From Streptomyces sp. NBC_00708 (lineage in GTDB: Bacteria > Actinomycetota > Actinomycetes > Streptomycetales > Streptomycetaceae), in assembly GCA_036226585.1 (NCBI GenBank), contig CP108997.1, positions 1,798,001 through 1,862,000 on the forward strand: a stretch of DNA of 64,000 nt, read 5' to 3'. The translations under genes and the position numbers were made by a program. The notes under the pieces were generated by a model, which ran no database searches, had not been told where the DNA came from, and saw only the letters and a program-made list of their open reading frames with translations. This document shows positions 56,790 through 63,976 of the stretch, in pieces. Positions within the stretch are counted from its first letter, which is position 1; every line of letters begins with the position of its first letter.

Positions 56790-57071
56790 TCAGCGGCCGT
56801 AGCGGATCAGGGCGCGGACCATGCGGCAGGTGGTGTCGGACGGCGGGTGGATGGCGAGGCGCTCGGCGGTCGCGCGTATCCGGGCGTTGTTCGCGGTGGA
56901 CGGGATGTAAACGCCGGTGTCGAGCAGGGCGATGGCCAGACGCATCGCCTTCAGTCGGCGGTTGTGCGAGACGTACCACTCACGGGGCCGGCCGGCGGGG
57001 AGCGGCTTCTTCTTCAGCGGCTGGTGCAGGGGCTTGTCGAGCGGCTTGGTCGTGACTGCGGCAACGGCCAT
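56790..57071 (-). CDS. Small basic conserved hypothetical protein
   Basis: A 93-residue protein starting at ATG 57071 (MAVAAVTTKPLDKPLHQPL) with AGGAGG seven bases upstream. It is basic, with PLKKKPLPAGRPREWYVSHN and RRLKAMRLAIALLDTGVYIP, and ends RMVRALIRYGR. The pattern suggests a nucleic-acid-binding or ribosome-associated protein, but no domain is recognised. It is divergent from the ArsC-like gene. Confidence 0.78.
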   Translation of the reverse strand: MAVAAVTTKPLDKPLHQPLKKKPLPAGRPREWYVSHNRRLKAMRLAIALLDTGVYIPSTANNARIRATAERLAIHPPSDTTCRMVRALIRYGR

Positions 57072-57212
57072 GGGCAACCTCCTGGCACGGTGGCGGAACT
57101 CATCGGAACCCTCACGATCTGTGTTCCATTCTACTGCCCGTCACTGACAATAGGCCCTGGCCAGAGGGGTTTTCGGCCCTCTCGGCGGAGTCCGTCCCGT
57201 ACCTTTGGCCCC

Positions 57213-57584
57213 ATGGAGATCTGGATCAATCCCGCGTGTTCCAAGTGCCGCAGCGCGGTGCAGCTGCTCGACGCGGAAGGGGCCGATTACACGGTCCGCC
57301 GTTACCTGGAGGACGTGCCGTCGCCGGACGAGATCCGGGCCGTGCTCGACCGGCTCGGCCTCGAACCGTGGGACATCACGCGGACCCAGGAGGCGGAGGC
57401 GAAGGAGCTGGGGCTGAAGGACTGGCCTCGCGACGCGGGTGCCCGGGAGCGGTGGATCGCGGCGCTCGCCGGGCACCCGAAGCTGATCCAGCGGCCGATC
57501 ATCACGGCGGAGGACGGCACGGCGGTCGTCGGCCGGTCGGAGGAGGCGGTCCGCGACGCGCTGGGACGCGGGGGCGCGTCCTAG
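57213..57584 (+). CDS. ArsC-family protein (arsenate reductase-like/Spx fold)
   Basis: A 123-residue thioredoxin-fold protein of the glutaredoxin-dependent ArsC/YffB family. The active-site segment is NPACSKCRSAV, with Cys9 as the expected nucleophile and Cys12 making a CxxC pair; ERWIAALAGHPKLIQRPIIT includes the conserved Arg/Pro region. There is no ars operon, so arsenate reduction in vivo is uncertain. ATG 57213. Confidence 0.88.
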   Translation: MEIWINPACSKCRSAVQLLDAEGADYTVRRYLEDVPSPDEIRAVLDRLGLEPWDITRTQEAEAKELGLKDWPRDAGARERWIAALAGHPKLIQRPIITAEDGTAVVGRSEEAVRDALGRGGAS

Positions 57585-57642
57585 GACGCGCCCGGGACGC
57601 GACGGGCGGGGTCCGCCGGCCGGCGCCGCCCCGCACCGGCGC

Positions 57643-58554
57643 CTACTCCACGCGCACCTGGGCCTCCGCCTCCGCGAGGAGTTCCGTCAGCCGGAGGCCG
57701 AAGCGTACGTCGCAGGGGTGGGCCTCACCCGTGCGTACCGAGGTGATCAGCGCGTCGACCGCCGCCGCGAACGCGTCCACCGCGCCGTCCCACCTCGGCA
57801 GCGAGGCGATGCCGTGCTCGCCCCGGAGGACGACCTCGACGCCGGCGGCGGCCACCGGAGCGCCCAGGGAGAGCGTCACCGTGCTGGAGGCTCCCGAGGT
57901 GTGGCGCAGGACGAGGTGGTGGACGTCGGAGGGGCCGCGGGCGGCGGTCAGTTCGGTGACGTCGCCCAGGAGCGGGATCAGGACCGAGAGGGCGTGCGGG
58001 CCGACGTCCCAGAGGCCGCCCCGCTCGCGGCGCCAGGGCGACGCGGCGTACTCGCTGTCGCTGCCCGGGGCCCACAGCGCGCCGATCCAGTCGGCGCGGG
58101 CGGTGAACCAGTCGCCCACCGCGCCCTGTTCGGCGATCCACGCGGCGGTCTGCGGGGCGAACCTGAGCGTGCAGAACACGACGGACGCCACCCGGGCCTG
58201 CTCGGCGGCCTCGGCCACCTCGCGTGCTCCGGCGACCGTGGTGGCGACCGGCTTGTCCATGATCAGGTGGCAGCCGGCCGCAGCGGCGCGGGCGGCCAGC
58301 GGGGCCTGCACGTCCGGCGGCAGCGCGAAGGCGACGGCGTCGCTCACGGCGAACAGCTCGTCGAGCCCCGTGTCGCCGGAGAAAGCGGGGGCGCCGTACA
58401 CCCCGGCCAGCTCCCCGGCCGCCTCCGCCCGGCGGCCCCACACGCCGCTGAGCACGACGTCCGGGTGGGCGGCGAGCGCGGGGGCGTGGGTGTTGCGGGC
58501 CCAGGGTCCGGTGCCGGCGAGGCCGATGCGCAGGGGGGTCTCGGGTGTGGTCAT
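57643..58554 (-). CDS. Gfo/Idh/MocA-family oxidoreductase
   Basis: A 304-residue NAD(P)-dependent dehydrogenase. The nucleotide-binding motif is RIGLAGTGPWARNTHAPALA at the N-terminus; DKPVATT carries the EKP-like catalytic Lys, and GLWDVGPHALSVLIPLLGD matches the substrate-site helix with Asp and His. ATG 58554 is the start; an upstream extension is low-complexity and non-coding. Substrate probably a sugar or cyclitol, not determinable. Confidence 0.9.
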   Translation of the reverse strand: MTTPETPLRIGLAGTGPWARNTHAPALAAHPDVVLSGVWGRRAEAAGELAGVYGAPAFSGDTGLDELFAVSDAVAFALPPDVQAPLAARAAAAGCHLIMDKPVATTVAGAREVAEAAEQARVASVVFCTLRFAPQTAAWIAEQGAVGDWFTARADWIGALWAPGSDSEYAASPWRRERGGLWDVGPHALSVLIPLLGDVTELTAARGPSDVHHLVLRHTSGASSTVTLSLGAPVAAAGVEVVLRGEHGIASLPRWDGAVDAFAAAVDALITSVRTGEAHPCDVRFGLRLTELLAEAEAQVRVE

Positions 58555-58918
58555 GGGGACAGTCTGCCTGGTGGGGGCCGCCGGGCCGAGGCCCCGGTGC
58601 CCCGTCGCGGTGGCCCGCCGCGGTGCCCCGTCGCGGTGGCCCGGAGGCGGAGGGCTCCGGGCGCGGGCTCCGGGCGCGGGGTCCAGGCGCGGGGCGCCCA
58701 CGCGCAGGCGCGGGCTCCGGACACGGAACCCGGCAGCGGGCCGCAATGCGGTGGCGTGGTCCGCGCCCCGGAGGTTACGTTGGCCGGGCCGGCCGCGGGA
58801 CTCCGGTGCGACTTCCGGGACTTGCCTATGAAGCAATCATTTCGCTGCTCGCGCCTCCATTCCCCGGCCGGCTTCCGCATGCGCGTACCGCCGTACGGAA
58901 CACCACGGGGGACCCACC
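58555..58918. other. 364-base intergenic region with GC-rich repeats, upstream of the TROVE/ARPP-2-like pair
   Basis: The left half (58590-58740) is low-complexity: a 26-base tandem unit and several GGGCTCCGGGCGCGGG-like repeats. The right half (about 58800-58918) is less GC-rich and probably holds the promoter of the TROVE-like operon (AAGCAATCATTTCGC near 58833). No RNA gene is evident, though the region would be the place for a Y-RNA-like transcript. Confidence 0.5.
58595..58643. repeat. Tandem 26-base repeat, two copies
   Basis: CGGTGCCCCGTCGCGGTGGC plus CCG occurs at 58595-58617 and again, exactly, at 58621-58643, so the period is 26 bases. Shorter GC-rich repeats continue to about 58730. 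Confidence 0.8.
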
Positions 58919-60403
58919 ATGACAACTGCCGCGACCGGCACCGAGACCTTCGCCGACCTCGTCGCCGCCGAGGACGTGCTCCTCTTCGTCAACGCCGCGA
59001 TCACCGCGACCGGGCAGCGCGAGTTCCGCTCACAGGCCGGATCGCAGCGGCTCTCGCTGGACTTCCTGCACGCGTACGTACGGGTCAACTACCGCCGGGT
59101 GTACGCGGCTTCGCTGGCCCTGGACATCAACGACCACAACGCCGTACGCATCGTGCGCGGCCTGCTGGAGCACGCCGCCGACGCGTCGGCGCAGGAGAAG
59201 CGGGCCGAGGGGGCGCTGATCGCGGCCCGGCTGGCGAAGCTGCCGCCGCAGCGGGTCTACCGGCTGTTCGGGGAGCTGCGCACGGCGAAGGTGAACAACC
59301 GGCGGACCCGGGCGATCATGCGGGACTGGCTGGCCGCGCGGCCGGAGGCGGCGCACGACGCGGTGAAGTACCGGACGGGGATGAAGGCCGCCGTCCGCCA
59401 TGCCCACCTGCCGCTCGACGGGGTCCGGAACGTGCCGGACGGGGAGCTGGGCGCGTTCCTGTTCCGGCCCGGGACGCTGCCGCGCTACGAGCACCGGCTG
59501 CTGGACGCCTGGCGCCGGGCGCACTACGAGCAGGGCGCGGTCGGCGAGCTGCCGTTCACGGTCGCGGAGGGCTTCGCGGCCCGGCACGGGATGAAGCGCG
59601 AGGCGTTCGTGGAGCGGATGGTGCCCCGGATGACGCGGCTGGAGCGGCTGCGCACCCAGGGGCAGCGGACAGCCGCTCGGGACACGCTGCCGGACGTCGA
59701 TCTGACGGTGATGCCGCTGACCCGGCTCGCCCTGTACGTCCTGTCGCTGGACCGGGACGCGCGGGTGCGGCACCGGGCGGAGCTGACTCACGCCCTGCGC
59801 GCCGCCGCCCGCCGCGCGGCCGGTCCGCATGCCGGGAGCTGGGGACGGGTGGCCGCCGTGCTGGACGACAGCTACTCCTCGTCGGGTTCGGGCGAGAAGC
59901 GGCGGCGTCCGCTCGCCGTGGCGCTGGCCTGCCACTTCCTGCTGGAGGCGCTCGCCGCCCCCGGCGCGTACACCCCGCTGTGGACCACCGGGGCCCGCGA
60001 CCCGCTGCTCGTACGCCCGTGGGGGCCGACCCCGCTCGGCGCCCGGATCATCGACGCGCTGGAGCACGGCCCGGAGCGGCTGGTGATCGTCTCGGACGGC
60101 TGGGACAACGCGCCGCCGGGGCTGGCGGGCGAGGTGCTGCGGGTGTGGCGGACGCGGCTCGACCGGGACCGGCGGACGGCGGTGGTGCATGTGAACCCCG
60201 TATACGACGCGGACGGATTCGACGTGCGGCGGCTGTCCGCGAGCGTGCCGACGGCGGGCATCCGGGACGCGGAGGACCTGCCCGCGCTGGTGGAGATCGC
60301 GCGGTTCTCCGAGGGGCGCACGGGGGCCGCCGAGCTGTACGCGTATCTGGACCGGCAGGTCGCCCGGTTCACGGGCACGGGCCTGGAGGGAGGGCCGCGA
60401 TGA
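58919..60403 (+). CDS. TROVE/Ro60-like protein with vWA domain
   Basis: A 494-residue protein. Residues about 10-300 are all-helical, with HEAT/TROVE-like units; AVKYRTGMKAAVRHAHLP near residue 148 resembles the TROVE segment ending in YR...RLAHP. Residues about 310-490 form a von Willebrand A domain: VAAVLDDSYSSS supplies the DxSxS MIDAS motif (Asp316, Ser318, Ser320) and VIVSDGWDN the later MIDAS Asp. Ro60-type proteins bind Y RNAs and misfolded RNAs. It is coupled to the next gene by an ATGA overlap. Both domains seem clear as folds; RNA binding is inferred. Confidence 0.65.
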   Translation: MTTAATGTETFADLVAAEDVLLFVNAAITATGQREFRSQAGSQRLSLDFLHAYVRVNYRRVYAASLALDINDHNAVRIVRGLLEHAADASAQEKRAEGALIAARLAKLPPQRVYRLFGELRTAKVNNRRTRAIMRDWLAARPEAAHDAVKYRTGMKAAVRHAHLPLDGVRNVPDGELGAFLFRPGTLPRYEHRLLDAWRRAHYEQGAVGELPFTVAEGFAARHGMKREAFVERMVPRMTRLERLRTQGQRTAARDTLPDVDLTVMPLTRLALYVLSLDRDARVRHRAELTHALRAAARRAAGPHAGSWGRVAAVLDDSYSSSGSGEKRRRPLAVALACHFLLEALAAPGAYTPLWTTGARDPLLVRPWGPTPLGARIIDALEHGPERLVIVSDGWDNAPPGLAGEVLRVWRTRLDRDRRTAVVHVNPVYDADGFDVRRLSASVPTAGIRDAEDLPALVEIARFSEGRTGAAELYAYLDRQVARFTGTGLEGGPR

Positions 60404-61521
60404 ACAGGCTGGAGCTGACCGGGCTGACCGCCCGTCCTTCGCAGGTGTGGGGCGGCATCCGGCTGGTGCCGCTCGTGCGCGAGAGCCCCGTCGACGGGCT
60501 GCGGCTGCACCGCGAGGTGTACGGCGGCCCCGGGGCGGTGGAGGTGGGGCCGCGTAGCCACTACATCTCGTACATCCCGCACGGTTTCGTCGCCGACTGG
60601 TCCGGCGAGGGGGCGGACAGCGCGGCGTACGGGACGCAGCTCGGCGGGGAGGGTGCGGCGGAAGGGCCTGCCCGGACCGTGCGGCTGCCGCGCCTGCGCC
60701 ACCACCGGCTCGCCAAGCGGCGGCCCGGGGACCGGCTGCGGTTCCTGCCGCTGCACCTGGCGCTGGAGGGCTATCTCGCGCTGCACTTCGGGGGGCCGTC
60801 GACCGCCTGGGAGGAGTGGTCGCGGCAGGCGCTGCGCGATGGGCTCTCGCCGCGCGCCGAGGACGCGTACCTGGGGTGGTCGGTGCGCGGGCTGGGGGAC
60901 GCGCTGCGGGCGTTCGAGATCCACCCGGGCCAGTGCGGGGTGATGGTGTACGCGGCCGACGCCCTGGCCGCCGCCTTCGTCGTCCCGCACCCCGACGACT
61001 ACCGTCTTCTGCACCCGACGCTCGTGGAGGACCTGTACGGGGAGCTGGTGCACCAGTACGCGTATTTCGGGGCGCCGGTGCCGGAGTTCGGGGCGCGCAT
61101 CGCGGACGGGCCGGGGCTGCGGTCGCTCGACGGGCTGCGGGCGGCGGCGCGGGAGCAGGAGCGGGCGTGGGCCGAGGCGCACGGGTCGCTGTTCGCGCGG
61201 GAGCTGCTGGACAGCTCGTACGCCTTCGACCGGGTGTACCGGATGGGGGCGTTCACGCTGTGGCGGTTCCTGCCGCCGTTCGTACGCGACGGGGTCGGGC
61301 AGCACATCGGCGAGACGATCACCGACCACAAGGGCCGGGTGGCGTACCTGAAGACGTTCCGGCTGTCCGACGCGCAGATCCGGCGCGGTCATCTGCTGCA
61401 CCGGCTGGCCGGCTCGGACTGGCGGCTCCCGGACGCCGCGCGGGCGCTGGGCAGCAGCGAGGAGGAGCTGCGGCGGCGGATCAGGAGCGCGGGGTTCGAG
61501 GCGCTGCTGAGGGACCGCTGA
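60400..61521 (+). CDS. ARPP-2-like protein with C-terminal HTH-like segment
   Basis: A 373-residue protein starting MNRLELTGLTARPSQVWGGI. Its opening (VWGGIRLVPLVRESPVDGL) and GPRSHYISYIPHGFVADW match what I recall of ARPP-2 proteins, a family described from rhodanese-phosphatase and ADP-ribosylglycohydrolase neighbourhoods. The last 50 residues (LLHRLAGSDWRLPDAARALG, SSEEELRRRIRSAGFEALL) resemble a Fis-type helix-turn-helix. The start overlaps the TROVE-like stop by four bases, so the two are made together. Catalytic role unknown. Confidence 0.65.
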   Translation: MNRLELTGLTARPSQVWGGIRLVPLVRESPVDGLRLHREVYGGPGAVEVGPRSHYISYIPHGFVADWSGEGADSAAYGTQLGGEGAAEGPARTVRLPRLRHHRLAKRRPGDRLRFLPLHLALEGYLALHFGGPSTAWEEWSRQALRDGLSPRAEDAYLGWSVRGLGDALRAFEIHPGQCGVMVYAADALAAAFVVPHPDDYRLLHPTLVEDLYGELVHQYAYFGAPVPEFGARIADGPGLRSLDGLRAAAREQERAWAEAHGSLFARELLDSSYAFDRVYRMGAFTLWRFLPPFVRDGVGQHIGETITDHKGRVAYLKTFRLSDAQIRRGHLLHRLAGSDWRLPDAARALGSSEEELRRRIRSAGFEALLRDR

Positions 61522-61560
61522 GGGACCGGGACGGCCGGGGGAACGCTGCCGGAAACCTCG

Positions 61561-61598
61561 GTAACACGGGGTTCACACGAGGGCAACGGTCGGGAAAT
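61561..61598 (+). promoter_or_regulatory. GlnR box upstream of glnII
   Basis: GTAAC (61561-61565), TTCAC (61572-61576), GCAAC (61583-61587) and GAAAT (61594-61598) stand at exact six-base intervals, matching the GlnR a-n6-b-n6 pattern; the second half-site departs most from consensus. It starts 93 bases before glnII. Confidence 0.82.
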
Positions 61599-61653
61599 CG
61601 CGCCTTGCGAAGCTGCACGGCATAGACCGCAGCACCCGCAAAGGATGGCTTCC

Positions 61654-62688
61654 GTGACGTTCAAGGCTGAGTACATCTGGATCGACGGCACCGAGCCGAC
61701 CGCCAAGCTCCGCTCCAAGACCAAGATCATGTCCGGCAGCCCGTCGTCCGACGTGGCCGAGCTGCCGATCTGGGGCTTCGACGGGTCGAGCACCAACCAG
61801 GCCGAGGGCCACGCCTCCGACCGGGTGCTGAAGCCGGTCTTCACCTGCCCGGACCCGATCCGCGGCGGCGACGACGTCCTGGTCCTGTGCGAGGTCTTCG
61901 ACATCGACATGACCCCGCACGCGTCCAACACCCGGGCGCTGCTGCGTCCGGTCGCCGAGCAGTTCGCCGGGCAGGAGGCGATCTTCGGCATCGAGCAGGA
62001 GTACACCTTCTTCGACGGCCACCGGCCGCTCGGCTTCCCGGAGGGCGGCTTCCCGGCCGCGCAGGGCGGTTACTACTGCGGTGTCGGCTCGGACGAGATC
62101 TTCGGCCGCGAGATCGTCGAGAAGCACCTCGACAACTGTCTGAAGGCGGGCCTGGGCATCTCGGGCATCAACGCCGAGGTCATGCCGGGCCAGTGGGAGT
62201 TCCAGGTGGGCCCGCTGTCCCCGCTGGAGGTCTCCGACCAGCTGTGGATCGCCCGCTGGCTGCTCTACCGCACCGCCGAGGACTTCAACGTCTCCGCGAC
62301 CCTGGACCCGAAGCCGGTCAAGGGCGACTGGAACGGCGCGGGCGCGCACACCAACTTCTCCACGAAGGCGATGCGCGAGGGCTACGACGCGATCATCACG
62401 GCCTGCGAGTCGCTGGGCGAGGGCTCCAAGCCGATGGACCACGTCAAGAACTACGGCGCGGGCATCGACGACCGGCTGACCGGTCTGCACGAGACCGCTC
62501 CGTGGAACGAGTACAGCTACGGCGTCTCCGACCGCGGCGCCTCGGTGCGCATCCCGTGGCAGGTCGAGCAGGACCGCAAGGGCTACATCGAGGACCGCCG
62601 CCCGAACGCGAACGTCGACCCGTACGTCGTCACCCGGCTGATCGTGGACACCTGCTGCTCGGCCCTGGAGAAGGCCGGCCAGGTCTGA
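61654..62688 (+). CDS. glnII: Glutamine synthetase type II (eukaryotic-like)
   Basis: A 344-residue decameric-type enzyme. GTG 61654 (VTFKAEYIWIDGTEPTAKLR) has AAAGGATGG at the correct distance; ATG 61645 has none. Motifs: PIWGFDGSSTNQAEGHASD, FGIEQEYTFF, GINAEVMPGQWEFQVG, KGDWNGAGAHTNFSTKAMR and NANVDPYVVTRL. It is unrelated in length and sequence to GlnA and lacks its adenylylation Tyr site, so regulation is mainly transcriptional through the GlnR box. A strong terminator follows. Confidence 0.97.
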   Translation: MTFKAEYIWIDGTEPTAKLRSKTKIMSGSPSSDVAELPIWGFDGSSTNQAEGHASDRVLKPVFTCPDPIRGGDDVLVLCEVFDIDMTPHASNTRALLRPVAEQFAGQEAIFGIEQEYTFFDGHRPLGFPEGGFPAAQGGYYCGVGSDEIFGREIVEKHLDNCLKAGLGISGINAEVMPGQWEFQVGPLSPLEVSDQLWIARWLLYRTAEDFNVSATLDPKPVKGDWNGAGAHTNFSTKAMREGYDAIITACESLGEGSKPMDHVKNYGAGIDDRLTGLHETAPWNEYSYGVSDRGASVRIPWQVEQDRKGYIEDRRPNANVDPYVVTRLIVDTCCSALEKAGQV

Positions 62689-62703
62689 TCCGGCCCGCAC
62701 GTC

Positions 62704-62744
62704 ACGGGAGGCGCCCACCGCACACCGCGGTGGGCGCCTCCCGT
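62704..62744 (+). terminator. Hairpin terminator after glnII
   Basis: 18-base perfect arms (62704-62721, 62727-62744) with a five-base loop, followed by TGTC. Confidence 0.78.
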
Positions 62745-62772
62745 TGTCAGTGGGGTGTGCCAGGCTGGTCGC

Positions 62773-63687
62773 ATGCTCAGCGTCAAGGTCGAGACCGAGA
62801 ACCAGCAGACCCATACCCGCGTTTCGGAGCGGGCGTTGGGCGACCTCGTGCACCGCATCGGCGGGCGCGGGGACAACTTCCTGGTGGTCCAGCGGATCCC
62901 GGACATCCCCGGCACCTTCGTCCAGGTGTGGCACGAGACCGGCGCGGGCTACACGGTGGAGCACCGCACGGGCCCGGCGGTGAGCCATGTCCGGACGGAG
63001 GTCGACGACCCCGAGCGGGTCGTCGCGCTGATGACGCGCTGGGCGCGCGAGGAGCCCGGCTGGGACGCGGGGACCGTCTGGGAGAGCGCCGGGATACCCG
63101 AGCCCGAGCCCGCCCCGGAGCTTCCCCCGGAGATCCGGGAGCAGTTGGAGGCCCGGGTCCGGGAGCTGCTGCGCGGCGGTTACGGGAGCGTGCGGACGCT
63201 CACCGAGACGGCCGAGGACTACCTGGTGAAGGACGGGGTGCGGCCGGTGTCCCCGGCGCAGGCGCGGGAGTTGGTGGAGCGGCTCTGGCTGGAGCGGGTC
63301 GAGGAGCAGCGGGGCTGGGCGGACGACGTGACGGACCCGGACCGCATCGAGCGGGCGTTCGCCGAGCTGGACGGGCGCGGGATCACCGCCCGGGAGCACT
63401 TCACGTGCTGCCGCTCGTGCGGGATGAGCGAGATATACGCGGACGGGCGCGAGGATGCCCGGGGCTTCGTCTTCTTCCACCTCCAGGGCACGGAGAGCGC
63501 GGCGGCCGGGCACGGTCTCACGCTGTACTACGGCGGGTTCGACGATTCCGCCGGGACGACCGCGGCGGTGGGCCGCGAGGTGGCGGCCGTGCTGGGAGAG
63601 GCCGGGCTGACCGTGGAGTGGGACGGTTCGCCGGACCGGGCGATCGAGCTGACGGGCCTGGACTGGCGCAAGCGGCTGGTGGGTTAG
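62773..63687 (+). CDS. Hypothetical protein, DUF6891-like C-terminal domain
   Basis: A 304-residue soluble protein starting MLSVKVETENQQTHTRVSER at ATG 62773; a GTG 18 bases upstream is less likely. The N-terminal part (to about 100) looks like a separate immunity- or adaptor-like module (FVQVWHETGAGYTVEHRTG). From about residue 115 the segment with GITAREHFTCCRSCGMSEIY and GFVFFHLQGTESAAAGHGLT resembles DUF6891, with a CC-x2-C cluster that could bind metal. Function unknown. It follows glnII but is separated by a terminator. Confidence 0.78.
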   Translation: MLSVKVETENQQTHTRVSERALGDLVHRIGGRGDNFLVVQRIPDIPGTFVQVWHETGAGYTVEHRTGPAVSHVRTEVDDPERVVALMTRWAREEPGWDAGTVWESAGIPEPEPAPELPPEIREQLEARVRELLRGGYGSVRTLTETAEDYLVKDGVRPVSPAQARELVERLWLERVEEQRGWADDVTDPDRIERAFAELDGRGITAREHFTCCRSCGMSEIYADGREDARGFVFFHLQGTESAAAGHGLTLYYGGFDDSAGTTAAVGREVAAVLGEAGLTVEWDGSPDRAIELTGLDWRKRLVG

Positions 63688-63740
63688 GGCCTTTTGTTCG
63701 GATCAGCCCGCGAGCCCGGCATGATCCGAACGAAAGGCCC
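63688..63740. repeat. Dispersed hairpin element, complete copy
   Basis: Left arm GGGCCTTTTGTTCGGATCA (63688-63706) and right arm TGATCCGAACGAAAGGCCC (63722-63740) pair with one mismatch around a GC-rich loop (GCCCGCGAGCCCGG). It could terminate the DUF6891-like gene. A partial copy lies at 56225-56263. Confidence 0.75.
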
Positions 63741-63856
63741 AAGGGCCTTCCGGAGGGGCCGCCTCAGCCCCGGCGTGAGGAACGTAACGCAAAGGGTCCG
63801 TATCGACGGGTGGGAGAGGTCTGCTCCCGGGCCGTGTTCTCTGCTTCAATGGGGGC

Positions 63857-63976
63857 ATGGCCAGCTTCCCGCACACCTCGACAGGTCGCAGCGACCTCGA
63901 GCCGTTCTGGCCCTCCCGTCAGCACCATGACTTCGACCGGGTGTGTTGCCGCGCGCTGAACGCGCCGGCCCTCTAA
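63857..63976 (+). CDS. Possible 39-residue leader peptide
   Basis: ATG 63857 begins MASFPHTSTGRSDLEPFWPS and the peptide ends RQHHDFDRVCCRALNAPAL. The C-terminal HxDFDRVCCR pattern resembles the short actinobacterial leader peptides that carry clustered cysteines and sit before sulfur-related or other operons. The start is preceded by GGGGG at very short distance. Any regulated gene would lie beyond the right edge. It is close to the window's end, so the context cannot be checked. Confidence 0.4.
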   Translation: MASFPHTSTGRSDLEPFWPSRQHHDFDRVCCRALNAPAL

